Shown: positions 1-9,983 of the stretch, piece after piece
Position numbering within the stretch: position 1 is the stretch's first letter
Layout: the number at the start of each line of letters is the position of its first letter
NCBI GenBank assembly: GCA_947476645.1
Contig: CANJRM010000008.1
Location: 1-64,000, forward strand
From: Bacteroidota bacterium
GTDB lineage: Bacteria; Bacteroidota; Bacteroidia; Chitinophagales; LD1
Direction of reading: 5' to 3'
Length of the DNA stretch: 64,000 bases
Made by a program: the position numbers and the translations under genes
Notes under the pieces: generated by a model
Seen by the model: only the letters and a program-made list of their open reading frames with translations
Databases searched by the model: none
What the model was told of the DNA's origin: nothing

Positions 1-33
1 ATTAAGCGGCAATCAAAAATATTGAAGAGTATA

Positions 34-240
34 TTATTCGCTACGATATAACTTCTTAGCTCCGTAAACTAAACCAGCAGCTAAAAGCATAAAAATCCCC
101 CCATCAATCGGAACCCCTGAACCTGGTGGCGGTGGTGGTGGCGGTGGCGGTGGCGGACCACCTTGAGAAAACGCGGCAAAAGCTATTCCTAGAAAAGCTG
201 CCGATAGCGTAATGTGTAAAAATTTATTCTTCATATGCAA
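34..240 (-). CDS. small secreted poly-proline protein with PID-CTERM-like sorting tail
   Basis: Signal peptide, PPPPPPPPPPP tract, then VPIDGGIFMLLAAGLVYGAKKLYRSE (PID motif, TM helix, basic tail). Confidence 0.7.
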   Translation of the reverse strand: MHMKNKFLHITLSAAFLGIAFAAFSQGGPPPPPPPPPPPGSGVPIDGGIFMLLAAGLVYGAKKLYRSE

Positions 241-338
241 ACTTGGTTTTAAACTCTATGTGATAACAAATATAAACCTCATTTCTAAAAATGCAAGGGG
301 TTGCTCTGGATATTTTGGTGTGAAAATTAGTTAATCAA

Positions 339-746
339 TCAGATGGATAGTTCGGTGGACGGGTTCCAGAATATTTTATCAAAGTTTTTCACCGTATCCT
401 TTTCCACCTTTACTCCTTCTTTTTCTAAGAGTTTCTGCATTAAATCGGGGAGGCCAAAATGATGCTTACCCGTAAGCATCCCGTTCCTATTGAGCACTCT
501 ATGTGCAGGAACAGGTGGAATTTGCGTAGCTGCCGCGTTCATCGCATAGCCAACCATGCGTGCAGATTGCCCAGAGCCAAGATATTTGGCAATTGCTCCA
601 TAGCTGGTTACTCTTCCTCTTGGAATGAGTCGTGCTACTTCATAAACATTTTCGAAAAAGGAGTAACTGTCCTTTCTTTTAGCAATTGGTTTTGAAACAG
701 CCTTCTTAGCTGGCTTTTTCTTACGAACGGCTTTCTTTTTGTTCAT
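339..746 (-). CDS. MGMT-family alkyltransferase-like protein (ATL type, lacks PCHR Cys)
   Basis: IPRGRVTSYGAIAKYLG...SARMVGYAMN...PVPAHRVLNRNG; PAHR in place of PCHR. Confidence 0.85.
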   Translation of the reverse strand: MNKKKAVRKKKPAKKAVSKPIAKRKDSYSFFENVYEVARLIPRGRVTSYGAIAKYLGSGQSARMVGYAMNAAATQIPPVPAHRVLNRNGMLTGKHHFGLPDLMQKLLEKEGVKVEKDTVKNFDKIFWNPSTELSI

Positions 747-1426
747 AATTGAAATTTGAGATAGTTAATCGTTCTTCCGTTTGCTAAATGCGCTTTCTCG
801 TAATAGGTTTGAATATTCAACTCTTCAAAATCTAATGCAGATGCGTAAATGTCTTCTTTATAGTAGAGCGTTTTTAAACCAAATGCATCAATGCTTTCTT
901 TAGTTGAATCGAAAAGTGGTAAGTCATCTGTTTTAAAGTGAACAATTGCCCCTGGCTTGCAAATTTTTTGATACCGCTCCAAAAATCCTTTTGCACTTAA
1001 TCTTCTTTTCGCATCGCCCTTTTTCGGAAACGGGTCTGGAAAAGTAATCCAGATTTCGTCTACTTCTCCTCCTTCAAAAAAGTTGAGAATATTTTCTATT
1101 CGCATGCGAGCAAAAGCAATATTGGGAAGTTTTTTTTCGAGCGCTTGTTTAGCTCCGATAAAAATGCGCGCGCCCTTCGCATCAACTCCAATGTAATTTC
1201 TGTTCGGATATTTTTGTGCCAGTGCGAGCGTGTAGTCTCCTTTGCCACAGGCAAGTTCTAACGTAAGTGGGTTTTCGTTTTTAAAAACATCTTTCTTCCA
1301 CTTGCCTTTCATTTCGAGTTCCTGTTGCAAGTGATTTACAAGTTTCGGATTTGTGAAATGGTGGTTTTGAAAAACATTGGCAAAGGTGCCAATAGAATTT
1401 AACCTAAACGTTTTGTCCTTACCCAT
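743..1426 (-). CDS. trmB: tRNA (guanine-N7)-methyltransferase TrmB
   Basis: LELACGKGDYTLALA, EIWITFPDPFPKK motifs. Confidence 0.93.
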   Translation of the reverse strand: MGKDKTFRLNSIGTFANVFQNHHFTNPKLVNHLQQELEMKGKWKKDVFKNENPLTLELACGKGDYTLALAQKYPNRNYIGVDAKGARIFIGAKQALEKKLPNIAFARMRIENILNFFEGGEVDEIWITFPDPFPKKGDAKRRLSAKGFLERYQKICKPGAIVHFKTDDLPLFDSTKESIDAFGLKTLYYKEDIYASALDFEELNIQTYYEKAHLANGRTINYLKFQL

Positions 1427-1470
1427 AATAGTGTGTGATGTAATTGAAAAGGAGCAGTAACCTCTTCTGC

Positions 1471-2061
1471 TTAATTGTAAGCAGCTACAATTTTTTCAAT
1501 TTCCTGAACATGCTTCTGCTTTTTATTTTCGCGATGTCGCTTGCAAAAAGAAGTATAGTAGTGATGGTTCTTCAAAAAATTAAGCTGAATAATGTTCCAC
1601 TGACGTTCGCTTTCAACCCCCAAATAAATTTTAATTTCTTCAAAAAGCGTTCGTCCGATTCTTTCAAAATCATCCGTTCCCAAATATTCAAGGTCGGCAT
1701 CTGCTATAATGAATTCGAGTTTATTCTTAGGATTCTGTGGAATTTTGGTAGCCATTATCATTCCACAGATAGATTCGATTTCCTTTGTGTTAAATCCGAA
1801 TCTTGGCAAATCTGCTTTTGCCATTTCACAACCGATTTCTTCGTGGTTTCTATATACTTTGATGAACCCTGCATCGTGATAAAGCACCGAAACTTTTAGT
1901 AAAAGCATTTCATGCTCGGTAATTTTTTCGTCCTTGCCAATGAGTTCGGCTGAACGAAGCACATCCATGGTATGATGCAACCCGTGGTAAAAAAGATTGT
2001 TTGGCAAGTCACGTTTAAGAATGCCGATAATATGTTGTTCTACCTCTTTGAAAATTTTCAT
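1471..2061 (-). CDS. HD-domain phosphohydrolase
   Basis: YHGLHHTMDVL ... SVLYHDAGF ... IIADADLEYLG. Confidence 0.8.
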   Translation of the reverse strand: MKIFKEVEQHIIGILKRDLPNNLFYHGLHHTMDVLRSAELIGKDEKITEHEMLLLKVSVLYHDAGFIKVYRNHEEIGCEMAKADLPRFGFNTKEIESICGMIMATKIPQNPKNKLEFIIADADLEYLGTDDFERIGRTLFEEIKIYLGVESERQWNIIQLNFLKNHHYYTSFCKRHRENKKQKHVQEIEKIVAAYN

Positions 2062-2089
2062 CGCTACTCAAATTATCTGTTCCTAAACT

Positions 2090-3373
2090 TTATGCGATTG
2101 CTTTTGAAACGAAATACATGTCAATTTCTCCTTTATTTTTCGCTTCGATTTTGCCGCGATAAACACAGGCAAATCTATCTTTCACTAATTCATAAGTTGC
2201 GCCAGAAATATTGATTTTTCCCGCCTCGCTTGCCTGCTGCATACGCGCAGCCATGTTCACTGTATCTCCCCAAATATCATATGCGAATTTGCGAATACCG
2301 ATTACCCCCGCTACTAATTGCCCGGTATGAATTCCGATTCTAAACTCAAACGGAATTTTTCCCACAGCGGTGCGCTCTCTACGAAGTTTATCTATTTCAT
2401 ACATAAACTCAATAGCCGCCTGAACAACTATATGCGGATTGCCTTCGCTCTTTGTAGGCACACCACCTGCGCACACATATGCATCACCGATGGTTTTTAT
2501 TTTTTCTATATCATATTTTTCGATGACTTTATCGAAACGCTCGAAGTACGCATCTAACCCTTCAATCAAATCATCAGGAGAAAGTTGCTCGCTGATGGTG
2601 GTGAAATCTTTTATGTCGGCAAACAACACAGTAGCTTTTGAATAATTTCTTGCGGTTGTTTTTCCATGCGCTTTTAACTCGTGCATGATTTCTTCAGGCA
2701 AAATATTCAGAAGCAAATCGTCACTTCTTTTTTTCTCCTCCTGAATCACTTTGTTTTTTTCTGCCAGTTCTTTTAATGCTTTTTGTCTTGTAAACAAGAG
2801 CGCGAAAAGCACAACCAATAAAGAAAGTGCAAGGGCTGCTGCAATAATGTAAAGCTGATTTTTTTGCTTTTGTGCATCCAATTCTGTTTGCTGGCTCTTC
2901 AGTTTTAAATCCTGAAACTCCTGTTCCTGTTTTAGCATCGTCACACTATCTTCCTGATGCTGTAATTCTTCTTTGATGCGTTTGTTTACCAATTCAGTTT
3001 CGGTAAGTTGATTACGGGTGGAAATCAATTCTGCTTTCGCAGAGTCTATCAGCGCCTGTGTTGCTTCAAGCTCTCTCATTTTAGATTCAAGAAGTTGTTT
3101 TGCCCTTAAAACATCTTGTTGTGCTTTTTGCGTTTCCTGTTTACTACTTACTATTTCAAAATTCTTTTGCTGGAGTTCCTGATTTTGTTTTTTAATCTCT
3201 TGCTGCGCATCCTGATTGTGCCATTCGTTCTGCATTTTTTGTTCCTCCATCTGCTGTTGCTTCAACAACCTAAGTTGTTCTAACTGTTTTGCTTTTGCAT
3301 CGGATGAAGTTTGAGCAAACAGTACAAAAAACGAAAACTGAATAACGAAAAACGTAAGCAATTTTTTATTCAT
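2090..3373 (-). CDS. class III adenylate/guanylate cyclase with N-terminal coiled coil and one TM helix
   Basis: TVLFADIKDFTTISE, KIKTIGDAYVCAGG, IGIHTGQLVAGVIG, YDIWGDTVNMAARMQ. Confidence 0.92.
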   Translation of the reverse strand: MNKKLLTFFVIQFSFFVLFAQTSSDAKAKQLEQLRLLKQQQMEEQKMQNEWHNQDAQQEIKKQNQELQQKNFEIVSSKQETQKAQQDVLRAKQLLESKMRELEATQALIDSAKAELISTRNQLTETELVNKRIKEELQHQEDSVTMLKQEQEFQDLKLKSQQTELDAQKQKNQLYIIAAALALSLLVVLFALLFTRQKALKELAEKNKVIQEEKKRSDDLLLNILPEEIMHELKAHGKTTARNYSKATVLFADIKDFTTISEQLSPDDLIEGLDAYFERFDKVIEKYDIEKIKTIGDAYVCAGGVPTKSEGNPHIVVQAAIEFMYEIDKLRRERTAVGKIPFEFRIGIHTGQLVAGVIGIRKFAYDIWGDTVNMAARMQQASEAGKINISGATYELVKDRFACVYRGKIEAKNKGEIDMYFVSKAIA

Positions 3374-3418
3374 GGCAATGAAAGTAAAAAAAGAATTAAA
3401 TGGTCAAAAGGAATTGGT

Positions 3419-5326
3419 TTACGACAAAACACCTTCTACAAAGTACATATCAATTTGTCCTTTGTTCTTGGCTTCAATTTTACCACGATGGGTGCACAAA
3501 AATTTATCTTTTATCAATTCATACGTGGTGCCAGAAATATTGATTTTGCCTTCCTCTCCGTGTTGCTCCATTCGCGCGGCTACATTCACTGTATCGCCCC
3601 AAATGTCATAAGCAAACTTACGCAGACCAACTATACCGGCTACTAATGGGCCACTATGAATACCTACCCTTATCTCGAAATAGGTTTCGTTTTTTTTGAT
3701 TCGCTCTTCTTTAACTCGCATTACAAACTCCTGCATTTTCAGCCCAGCAGAAACCACATAGTTGGCGTTGTCTTTATCCGCAAGGGGCAAACCACCAACA
3801 CACAGGTAGGCATCACCTATTGTTTTAATTTTTTCGATTTTATATTTGGAAATTATTTCGTCAAAATTTTTAAAGTAAAAGTCAAGTTCCGTAATTAGTT
3901 TATCGTGTGTCATCTTTTCGGCTGCGCCCGTAAAGTTTTTTATGTCGGCAAACAAAACGGTGGCTCTATCGTAATTTTTTGATTTAGAATGTCCTGTTTC
4001 TTTCAACTCATTTGCTACTTCTTCGGGCAAAATATTAAGAAGCAAGTCATCCGATTTTTTCTTTTCAGCAGCAATTAAACGACTGTCGTTTCGCTTTTGT
4101 ACGAATGCGAAAATTGCAAGCGCGGCAATTACCCCTAACAAACCCAAGCCAATGAAAGATGCTTTCTTCATTAGCTTTTGCCTATCTATTTGCGCATTCA
4201 TTTCTGCTCTTTCTTTATCCTGAATAGCGCGTGTTATCTCTTTTTCCTTTTCAAACTTATCGCGCAACTCCATTTGCGTTAGCTTTTTCGCCAATTCCTC
4301 ATTTTGATTTTTCTGTGATAAATCATAAAACTGAATGTGGTAATCGAGCGCCTTACTTTTATCGCCTTTGTAGAAATAGCAGTAATACAAAACTTCGGTA
4401 GCGTCTTTTTGCAAAGCCAAATCATTTTTTTGTTTTCCCTCCTGCAAACTTGACTTTGCTAAATCAATAGAGAGGTCGTAATCCTTGTCGCTTAGCAAAA
4501 CCAAACTCAACAACAATCTACTTCTGCTGAACGCAGCCATGGCTCCTGTTTGTTGATACAAGTCCATTGCTTGTTGAACAAACTTCATTGCTTCTTTAGA
4601 ATTGTTCTTGTCGTAGTAGATAAGAGCTAACTGATGATAGCAACCCGCTTTGTTATTGAGGTTACCTGCCGCATCAGACTTTTCTGCACTCTCTGTAAAT
4701 TTTAAAATTGCTTCCTCAATGTTTTTGTGTTTGTAAGCCAGATTTCCGAGCGAAGACAACACCGATGGAATCCATTCGGCAAAATTATTTTCAGTTGCAA
4801 TTTTTAATGATTCGCGATACAGACTATCCGCCTTGTCGTCTTCGTTCAACGACTGGTAAATTCCCCCAAGCCCATCTAAACAACGGGCAAGATTTTTTTT
4901 GTCCTTTATGGCAATTGAAATTGCTCTCGCAGCTTCATACTGGTCTAGTGCTTTTGCAAAATCACCTTTGTTTACCTCTAAGTTTCCACTCCAGTAATGC
5001 GCATAAGCAAGCGTTGATGAGTCTCCGGTATTTTGACTGAGTGAAAGGGCTTCGGTGAGAAAAATTTTGGCTTTGTCGTAATTGTCGTGCTTGTAATTTG
5101 CGATGCCTATAATCGTAGTAGCAAGGGCTTTGTTTTTTGCGTCTCCCTTTTGCTCTGCTTTTGATTTCGCTTCTTCTGCTAACCGAATGGCTTCGATAGG
5201 ATTTTGGTTCAACTGTTGTTCTGCCTGCTGATTAAGGGATGTTGACTCAGCACTTGTTTGACAAAACAATGCTGAAACAAAAAAGAGGTGAAAAATAATG
5301 CTGGCTGAAAATTTCCTCATCGACAC
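3419..5326 (-). CDS. TPR-repeat class III adenylate/guanylate cyclase
   Basis: Signal peptide, TPR repeats, TM helix, VLFADIKNFTGAAEK...GDTVNVAARME cyclase domain. Confidence 0.92.
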   Translation of the reverse strand: MSMRKFSASIIFHLFFVSALFCQTSAESTSLNQQAEQQLNQNPIEAIRLAEEAKSKAEQKGDAKNKALATTIIGIANYKHDNYDKAKIFLTEALSLSQNTGDSSTLAYAHYWSGNLEVNKGDFAKALDQYEAARAISIAIKDKKNLARCLDGLGGIYQSLNEDDKADSLYRESLKIATENNFAEWIPSVLSSLGNLAYKHKNIEEAILKFTESAEKSDAAGNLNNKAGCYHQLALIYYDKNNSKEAMKFVQQAMDLYQQTGAMAAFSRSRLLLSLVLLSDKDYDLSIDLAKSSLQEGKQKNDLALQKDATEVLYYCYFYKGDKSKALDYHIQFYDLSQKNQNEELAKKLTQMELRDKFEKEKEITRAIQDKERAEMNAQIDRQKLMKKASFIGLGLLGVIAALAIFAFVQKRNDSRLIAAEKKKSDDLLLNILPEEVANELKETGHSKSKNYDRATVLFADIKNFTGAAEKMTHDKLITELDFYFKNFDEIISKYKIEKIKTIGDAYLCVGGLPLADKDNANYVVSAGLKMQEFVMRVKEERIKKNETYFEIRVGIHSGPLVAGIVGLRKFAYDIWGDTVNVAARMEQHGEEGKINISGTTYELIKDKFLCTHRGKIEAKNKGQIDMYFVEGVLS

Positions 5327-5373
5327 AAACTTTTTTTGAAAATAGATTTTATCTGCAGAAAATCCAATTGCGC

Positions 5374-5889
5374 TTAAATAGGTTTGAATTGCTCAAACCC
5401 TTGTTTGCACGAAAAACAAAAGCGAATTGCGCGGCAAAGTGTTGAACCAAACGCGGAGCGCAAAGTTGTGTCGGTGCTATGGCAATGCGGACAGCGAGCT
5501 CTGTTTAGTTGCTCTACGGTAAGTTCATCATCATTCAACATAACAGGTGGGGCTAAACCAAATTTTTCCAGTTTGATTTTCGCAGATGTTTTCATTCTAT
5601 CACTCGTCCACTTCGTTTCGAAATCAACTTTCACTTCTACTTCATCAAAGCCAAGTTTCAGAATTTCTTCGCGAATGTTTTTTTTGATTACGGCTATCGC
5701 TGGACAGCCAACGAAAGTTGGTGTCATTGTAATAGAGCAGGTCCGAAGTCCAAAGTCCGAAGTCCGAAGTTGAATAGCCGTAATCATTCCCATATCTACT
5801 ACAGAAATCACAGGAATCTCGGGGTCTTTTACAGTTTCAAGTGCAGACCAAATTTGTTGTTCCGTAATTTCCGGTATCTCTACTTGCAT
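5374..5889 (-). CDS. paaD: 1,2-phenylacetyl-CoA epoxidase subunit PaaD
   Basis: Position downstream of paaC; VKDPEIPVISVVDMGM, TPTFVGCPAI, CPHCHSTDT; likely start at MQVEIPEI. Confidence 0.88.
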   Translation of the reverse strand: MQVEIPEITEQQIWSALETVKDPEIPVISVVDMGMITAIQLRTSDFGLRTCSITMTPTFVGCPAIAVIKKNIREEILKLGFDEVEVKVDFETKWTSDRMKTSAKIKLEKFGLAPPVMLNDDELTVEQLNRARCPHCHSTDTTLRSAFGSTLCRAIRFCFSCKQGFEQFKPI

Positions 5890-5902
5890 TTGCGATTTAC
5901 GT

Positions 5903-6658
5903 TTACCACTCGGCATCAATATCCGTTCTTACCACTTCGCACATTTCATCTAAAAGCGGTTTCAGATATTCTGAATGAAAACCTTTTCTTCCTCCATAAA
6001 TTATTTTCGACTCATCGGTTGCTGGAACTTTCAAATTAGCTGCTTCAATAATCGGAGTTGTTTTTTCGAGCCAGCGTTTTTTCAATTCATCTTCTCCGGC
6101 AAAAATATTTTTCGAAATCAATTCGTTTTCAAATTCGCTTTTCTCAAAAATGCCGAGAGCCAAATGCCAGGCATAATTCAAAGACGATTGCAAGCGCGCT
6201 TTGCTTTCTTCTGTTCCATTGCCAAGCTGCTTTACAAAACTATCGGCATGCATTACGTGATATTTTATTTCACCTTTTACCTTTTTCGCCAATTGCGCTA
6301 AGGGTTGAAAAGAACTTTGCGTGAGCATATCATAGCGAATCAATTCTGCATGGTCAAATAAGAACTGACGAACAATACTGAAATCGTATTCACCAATTGG
6401 TTGTTCCACAAACTGGCAACATTTGAATTGTTTTTCTTCTCGCTTAAACGCAAGTGTATCTGCATCTGCTTCTCCCAAAACTTCATTCAGAATTTTGTAA
6501 AGCGCTTGTGCGTGTCCAATTTTATCTTGCGCCATTGAAGAAAATGCGAGGTCTTCTTCCAGCATTGGTCCAATACCCGTCCATTCCGAATTTCTGTGAC
6601 CAATGACAAGCGCATCATCTGCCATTTTGAAAAGTAAATCTTTTAGTGCGTTGCTCAT
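5903..6658 (-). CDS. paaC: 1,2-phenylacetyl-CoA epoxidase subunit PaaC
   Basis: LIGHRNSEWTGIGP, DKIGHAQALY; gene order with paaABD. Confidence 0.9.
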   Translation of the reverse strand: MSNALKDLLFKMADDALVIGHRNSEWTGIGPMLEEDLAFSSMAQDKIGHAQALYKILNEVLGEADADTLAFKREEKQFKCCQFVEQPIGEYDFSIVRQFLFDHAELIRYDMLTQSSFQPLAQLAKKVKGEIKYHVMHADSFVKQLGNGTEESKARLQSSLNYAWHLALGIFEKSEFENELISKNIFAGEDELKKRWLEKTTPIIEAANLKVPATDESKIIYGGRKGFHSEYLKPLLDEMCEVVRTDIDAEW

Positions 6659-6661
6659 TTT

Positions 6662-7024
6662 TCAAACTCTATTCTTGTTCTGAAATTTTTCAATTCTGTC
6701 TCTCACTTTATAATATGCGGGGTCGCGAAAATGTTTTTCGGGGGTGGTTTCAAACATGTCTTCATCTTCCAAACTGAAGGTGTAAACATCGCTTGTCTTC
6801 ACCACCCAAAGGTTTGTCGTCTTGCCTCTTCTGCCAAAAACTTCCTTCGCCATCACCAATGCCATTTCGGGATTTGGTGCGTGAACGATTCCTACGTGCA
6901 TTACATGTTTTCCTCTTTTCTCCTGATGAAAAACTTCGTAGGTAATCAAATGAGAGTTTGTCTTTTCTACATCGGTAGATATTTCTAAAGACAAGCGTTT
7001 TATTCTCGGGTCAAGTGTTTCCAT
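6662..7024 (-). CDS. paaB: 1,2-phenylacetyl-CoA epoxidase subunit PaaB
   Basis: YEVFHQEKRGKHVMHVGIVHAPNPEMAL...LWVVKTSD. Confidence 0.9.
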   Translation of the reverse strand: METLDPRIKRLSLEISTDVEKTNSHLITYEVFHQEKRGKHVMHVGIVHAPNPEMALVMAKEVFGRRGKTTNLWVVKTSDVYTFSLEDEDMFETTPEKHFRDPAYYKVRDRIEKFQNKNRV

Positions 7025-7040
7025 TGTATTTATTTTTGAA

Positions 7041-8027
7041 TTATGCTAAAGGCGCAACATATTTTTCTGTCGGATTCATTAATGCCTGGCGCACCCATCT
7101 TCCCGCTTCTTCTGCAAATTTTCTTACCGCAATTCTTTCAGCATTGCAAGGACCACCACCATTAATTACCCGTTTAAATTCATTCCAATCGGGGTCGCTG
7201 AATTCCCAAAAACCATCGTTATTTTTTTTCAAATTTGGGTCAGGGAAAGTGATATCGAGTTCCCAGATTTTCGGAACGTATTGATCGAGGAACTGATTGC
7301 GCATATCATCGTTGCTTGCCAATTTCACTTTCCACTTCATTAGCTTTTCGCTATGTGCACTCATTTTATCTGGCGGACCAAAAAAATGTAACAGCGGAAT
7401 ATACCACCGGTTGATGGCATCCTGCAAAATTGCGCGCTGATGTTTTGTGCCGGTGGCCAAGTAAACCACATTATCGTGCCCTTGCTTTAAGTGAAAACTC
7501 TCTTCGTAACAAATTCTTTCGAGGGCACGGCAATACGGGCCATAACTTCCTTTGCTATTGATAACCTGATTTACGATTGCTGCACCGTCCACCAGAAAAC
7601 CAATCACTGCAATATCCGCCCATGTATTTGCGGGATAATTAAATACGTTCGAATATTTCGATTTACCACTTAGCAAATCGTTCAGCATTTCTTCGCGGGT
7701 TTTGCCAAGCGTTTCTGCTGCAGAATAAAGCAACTGACCGTGACCGATTTCATCCTGCACTTTTGCAATTAGTGCTAATTTTCTTCTGAAATTCGGAGCG
7801 CGGGTAATCCATGTTCCTTCTGGCAAGGCACCAACAATTTCTGAATGCGCATGTTGCTCAATCATTCGAATCAATTGCTTGCGGTATTCCACCGGCATCC
7901 AATCCTGCGGTTCAATTTTTTCTCCGCGGGCAATGCGCGATTCAAACGCTTCCAATTTCTCGGGGTCTTCCACCGTGGTGTTCATGCGTTTTGCATCTTC
8001 TTCCGATAAGTTTGTGCTTCCGTACAT
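7041..8027 (-). CDS. paaA: 1,2-phenylacetyl-CoA epoxidase subunit PaaA
   Basis: [44 protein letters not shown]. Confidence 0.94.
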   Translation of the reverse strand: MYGSTNLSEEDAKRMNTTVEDPEKLEAFESRIARGEKIEPQDWMPVEYRKQLIRMIEQHAHSEIVGALPEGTWITRAPNFRRKLALIAKVQDEIGHGQLLYSAAETLGKTREEMLNDLLSGKSKYSNVFNYPANTWADIAVIGFLVDGAAIVNQVINSKGSYGPYCRALERICYEESFHLKQGHDNVVYLATGTKHQRAILQDAINRWYIPLLHFFGPPDKMSAHSEKLMKWKVKLASNDDMRNQFLDQYVPKIWELDITFPDPNLKKNNDGFWEFSDPDWNEFKRVINGGGPCNAERIAVRKFAEEAGRWVRQALMNPTEKYVAPLA

Positions 8028-8030
8028 GTT

Positions 8031-8606
8031 TTATGATTTAAGTCCTTTTAATAGTAAGTCAGAAATATCTTCTGCAATTTCTTCCTGCGATAGTTTTTCG
8101 TTCGAACGATACAATTCATAAGTAGCATTGAGGGCGGAGAAAATAGCGAATGCAATCAGCTTCGAATTCATCTTTTTGAAATCTCCTTTCTTAATTCCTT
8201 TATCAATAATCTCTCGGAACTTCATTTCGTATTCAAAGCGTAGTTTTTTGAATTTCCCCAAATGCGGTTGTTCTAAAAACATCCACTCATTAAAAAACAC
8301 TTCCGATGCTTCGAGGTTTGTTGCAATTACACTGATGTGCGCTTTTATAACCGCTTTCAACTTGCGTGGTGATTTTTCTTCTGTAGTTACTGCTTTATCA
8401 AACGCCACAAAAAAATACTGCGCCATATCAAAACATATTTCGCGCAGCAAATCATCTTTGCTTTTGTAGTGATTATATAAACTCGGAGCCTGAATGCCCA
8501 CTTCTTTTGCGAGCTCTCGCATACCAACAGCAGCATAACCGCGCTCGCGGAAAAGTTTCTGAGCGGTTTGCTTTACTTTCTCTTTGGTGGTTTGTGTTGT
8601 TGCCAT
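8031..8606 (-). CDS. TetR/AcrR family regulator, probably of the paa operon
   Basis: N-terminal HTH: AQKLFRERGYAAVGMRELAKEVGIQAPSLYNHYKSKDDLL. Confidence 0.88.
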   Translation of the reverse strand: MATTQTTKEKVKQTAQKLFRERGYAAVGMRELAKEVGIQAPSLYNHYKSKDDLLREICFDMAQYFFVAFDKAVTTEEKSPRKLKAVIKAHISVIATNLEASEVFFNEWMFLEQPHLGKFKKLRFEYEMKFREIIDKGIKKGDFKKMNSKLIAFAIFSALNATYELYRSNEKLSQEEIAEDISDLLLKGLKS

Positions 8607-8657
8607 AAGCTAACGGTTGTTAGCAAAAGAAAGAAATTCTTTTGAAACTAACAAGTG

Positions 8658-9902
8658 TTAGGATTCTAGGGCTGTATCTGTCTGGGTCAGATAGTCCTGC
8701 CAGTAGCCGGCCTTATAAGGATAACGCTCCAAGTAGAGCTTCTTCACCTTCTGGAAAAGGAGTTCGCGCAAATCGGCAGTGTTTCTGTTTTGGATTGCAG
8801 AGACAAAAATACAGTTGTCGTGAGTTTTTGCCATCCAGCTTTCTTTTAGTTCGGATAACAAACCATTTCTGATTTCATCAGGCAAAAATTCATCAAACTT
8901 CTTTTGTTCGTATAAATCCATTTTGTTGAAAATCACAAGAACCGGCTTGGTTTCACATTTCAAATCTTTCAGAATTTCATTCACCACATTCATCTGGTCT
9001 TCAAAAGCCGTGTGAGAGATATCGACCACATGCAAAAGAATATCCGCTTCAATGGCTTCATCCAACGTTGATTTAAAACTCTCCACTAAATGATGGGGAA
9101 GTTTGCGAATGAACCCAACGGTATCGCTTAGTAAAAACGGAACTGTATTGAAGGTAACTTTACGGACAGTAGTATCAACGGTGGCAAACAATTTATTTTC
9201 GGCAAACACGGTTTCCTTAGCCAGTAAATTCATCAAGGTTGATTTTCCAACATTGGTATAACCAACCAACGCCACACGTATCATTTCGCTGCGATGCTTT
9301 CTGCGTACCATGTTTTGTTTGTCAATCTCTTTCAGTTTGTCCTTAAGCAAAGAGATTTTCTTCTCTGCCATTCGTCTGTCAGTTTCTATTTCTTTTTCAC
9401 CGGCACCGCCACGCGTTCCAGTCCCTCCGCGTTGACGTTCCAAGTGCGTCCACATACCTTTTAAGCGAGGAAGCATGTATTGCAATTGCGCCAAATCAAC
9501 CTGCGTTTTTGCCTGAACAGTTCTTGCGCGTTGCGCGAAGATGTCGAGGATAAGCATACTTCTATCAAGCACTCTTTTCTTAACCACTTCTTCAATATTG
9601 CGTTGCTGTGAAGGAGAAATTTCATCGTCAATCAAAACTAAATCAATGCCTTTGTCTTCTACATACGCTCTTATTTCTTCCAACTTACCTTTACCCACGT
9701 AAGTCTTGTTATCAGGATGCGGTAGCTTTTGCGTGAAGCGTTTCATGGTTTTCACACCATCGGTTTCGGCAAGAAATTCAAGTTCATCTAAATACTCAGT
9801 GGTTTGCTCTTCGCTTTGGTTTTGCGAAACTAAAGCAACAAGCACAGCGGTCTCGACATGCACAGTCGTATTGTCAACTTTAAATTTTGGTTTTTCGCTC
9901 AT
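8658..9902 (-). CDS. hflX: GTPase HflX
   Basis: GYTNVGKSTLMNLL, DTVGFIRKLPHHLVESFKSTLDE, NKMD. Confidence 0.94.
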   Translation of the reverse strand: MSEKPKFKVDNTTVHVETAVLVALVSQNQSEEQTTEYLDELEFLAETDGVKTMKRFTQKLPHPDNKTYVGKGKLEEIRAYVEDKGIDLVLIDDEISPSQQRNIEEVVKKRVLDRSMLILDIFAQRARTVQAKTQVDLAQLQYMLPRLKGMWTHLERQRGGTGTRGGAGEKEIETDRRMAEKKISLLKDKLKEIDKQNMVRRKHRSEMIRVALVGYTNVGKSTLMNLLAKETVFAENKLFATVDTTVRKVTFNTVPFLLSDTVGFIRKLPHHLVESFKSTLDEAIEADILLHVVDISHTAFEDQMNVVNEILKDLKCETKPVLVIFNKMDLYEQKKFDEFLPDEIRNGLLSELKESWMAKTHDNCIFVSAIQNRNTADLRELLFQKVKKLYLERYPYKAGYWQDYLTQTDTALES

Positions 9903-9930
9903 GTTGTTTTGTAAGGGCGTGCAAAATAGA

Positions 9931-9962
9931 AAACGTCCCGCACTAAATGGCGCAGGACGTTT
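9931..9962 (-). terminator. Rho-independent terminator of the DUF3078-like gene
   Basis: AAACGTCC...GGACGTTT stem between genes; T-rich tract on the - strand. Confidence 0.65.
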
Positions 9963-9983
9963 CTCTTATCTGAATTTATTCAA

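Noticed and set aside
1444-1899. 151-aa + strand ORF
   Set aside because: Antisense shadow of the HD-domain gene, which has clear motifs.
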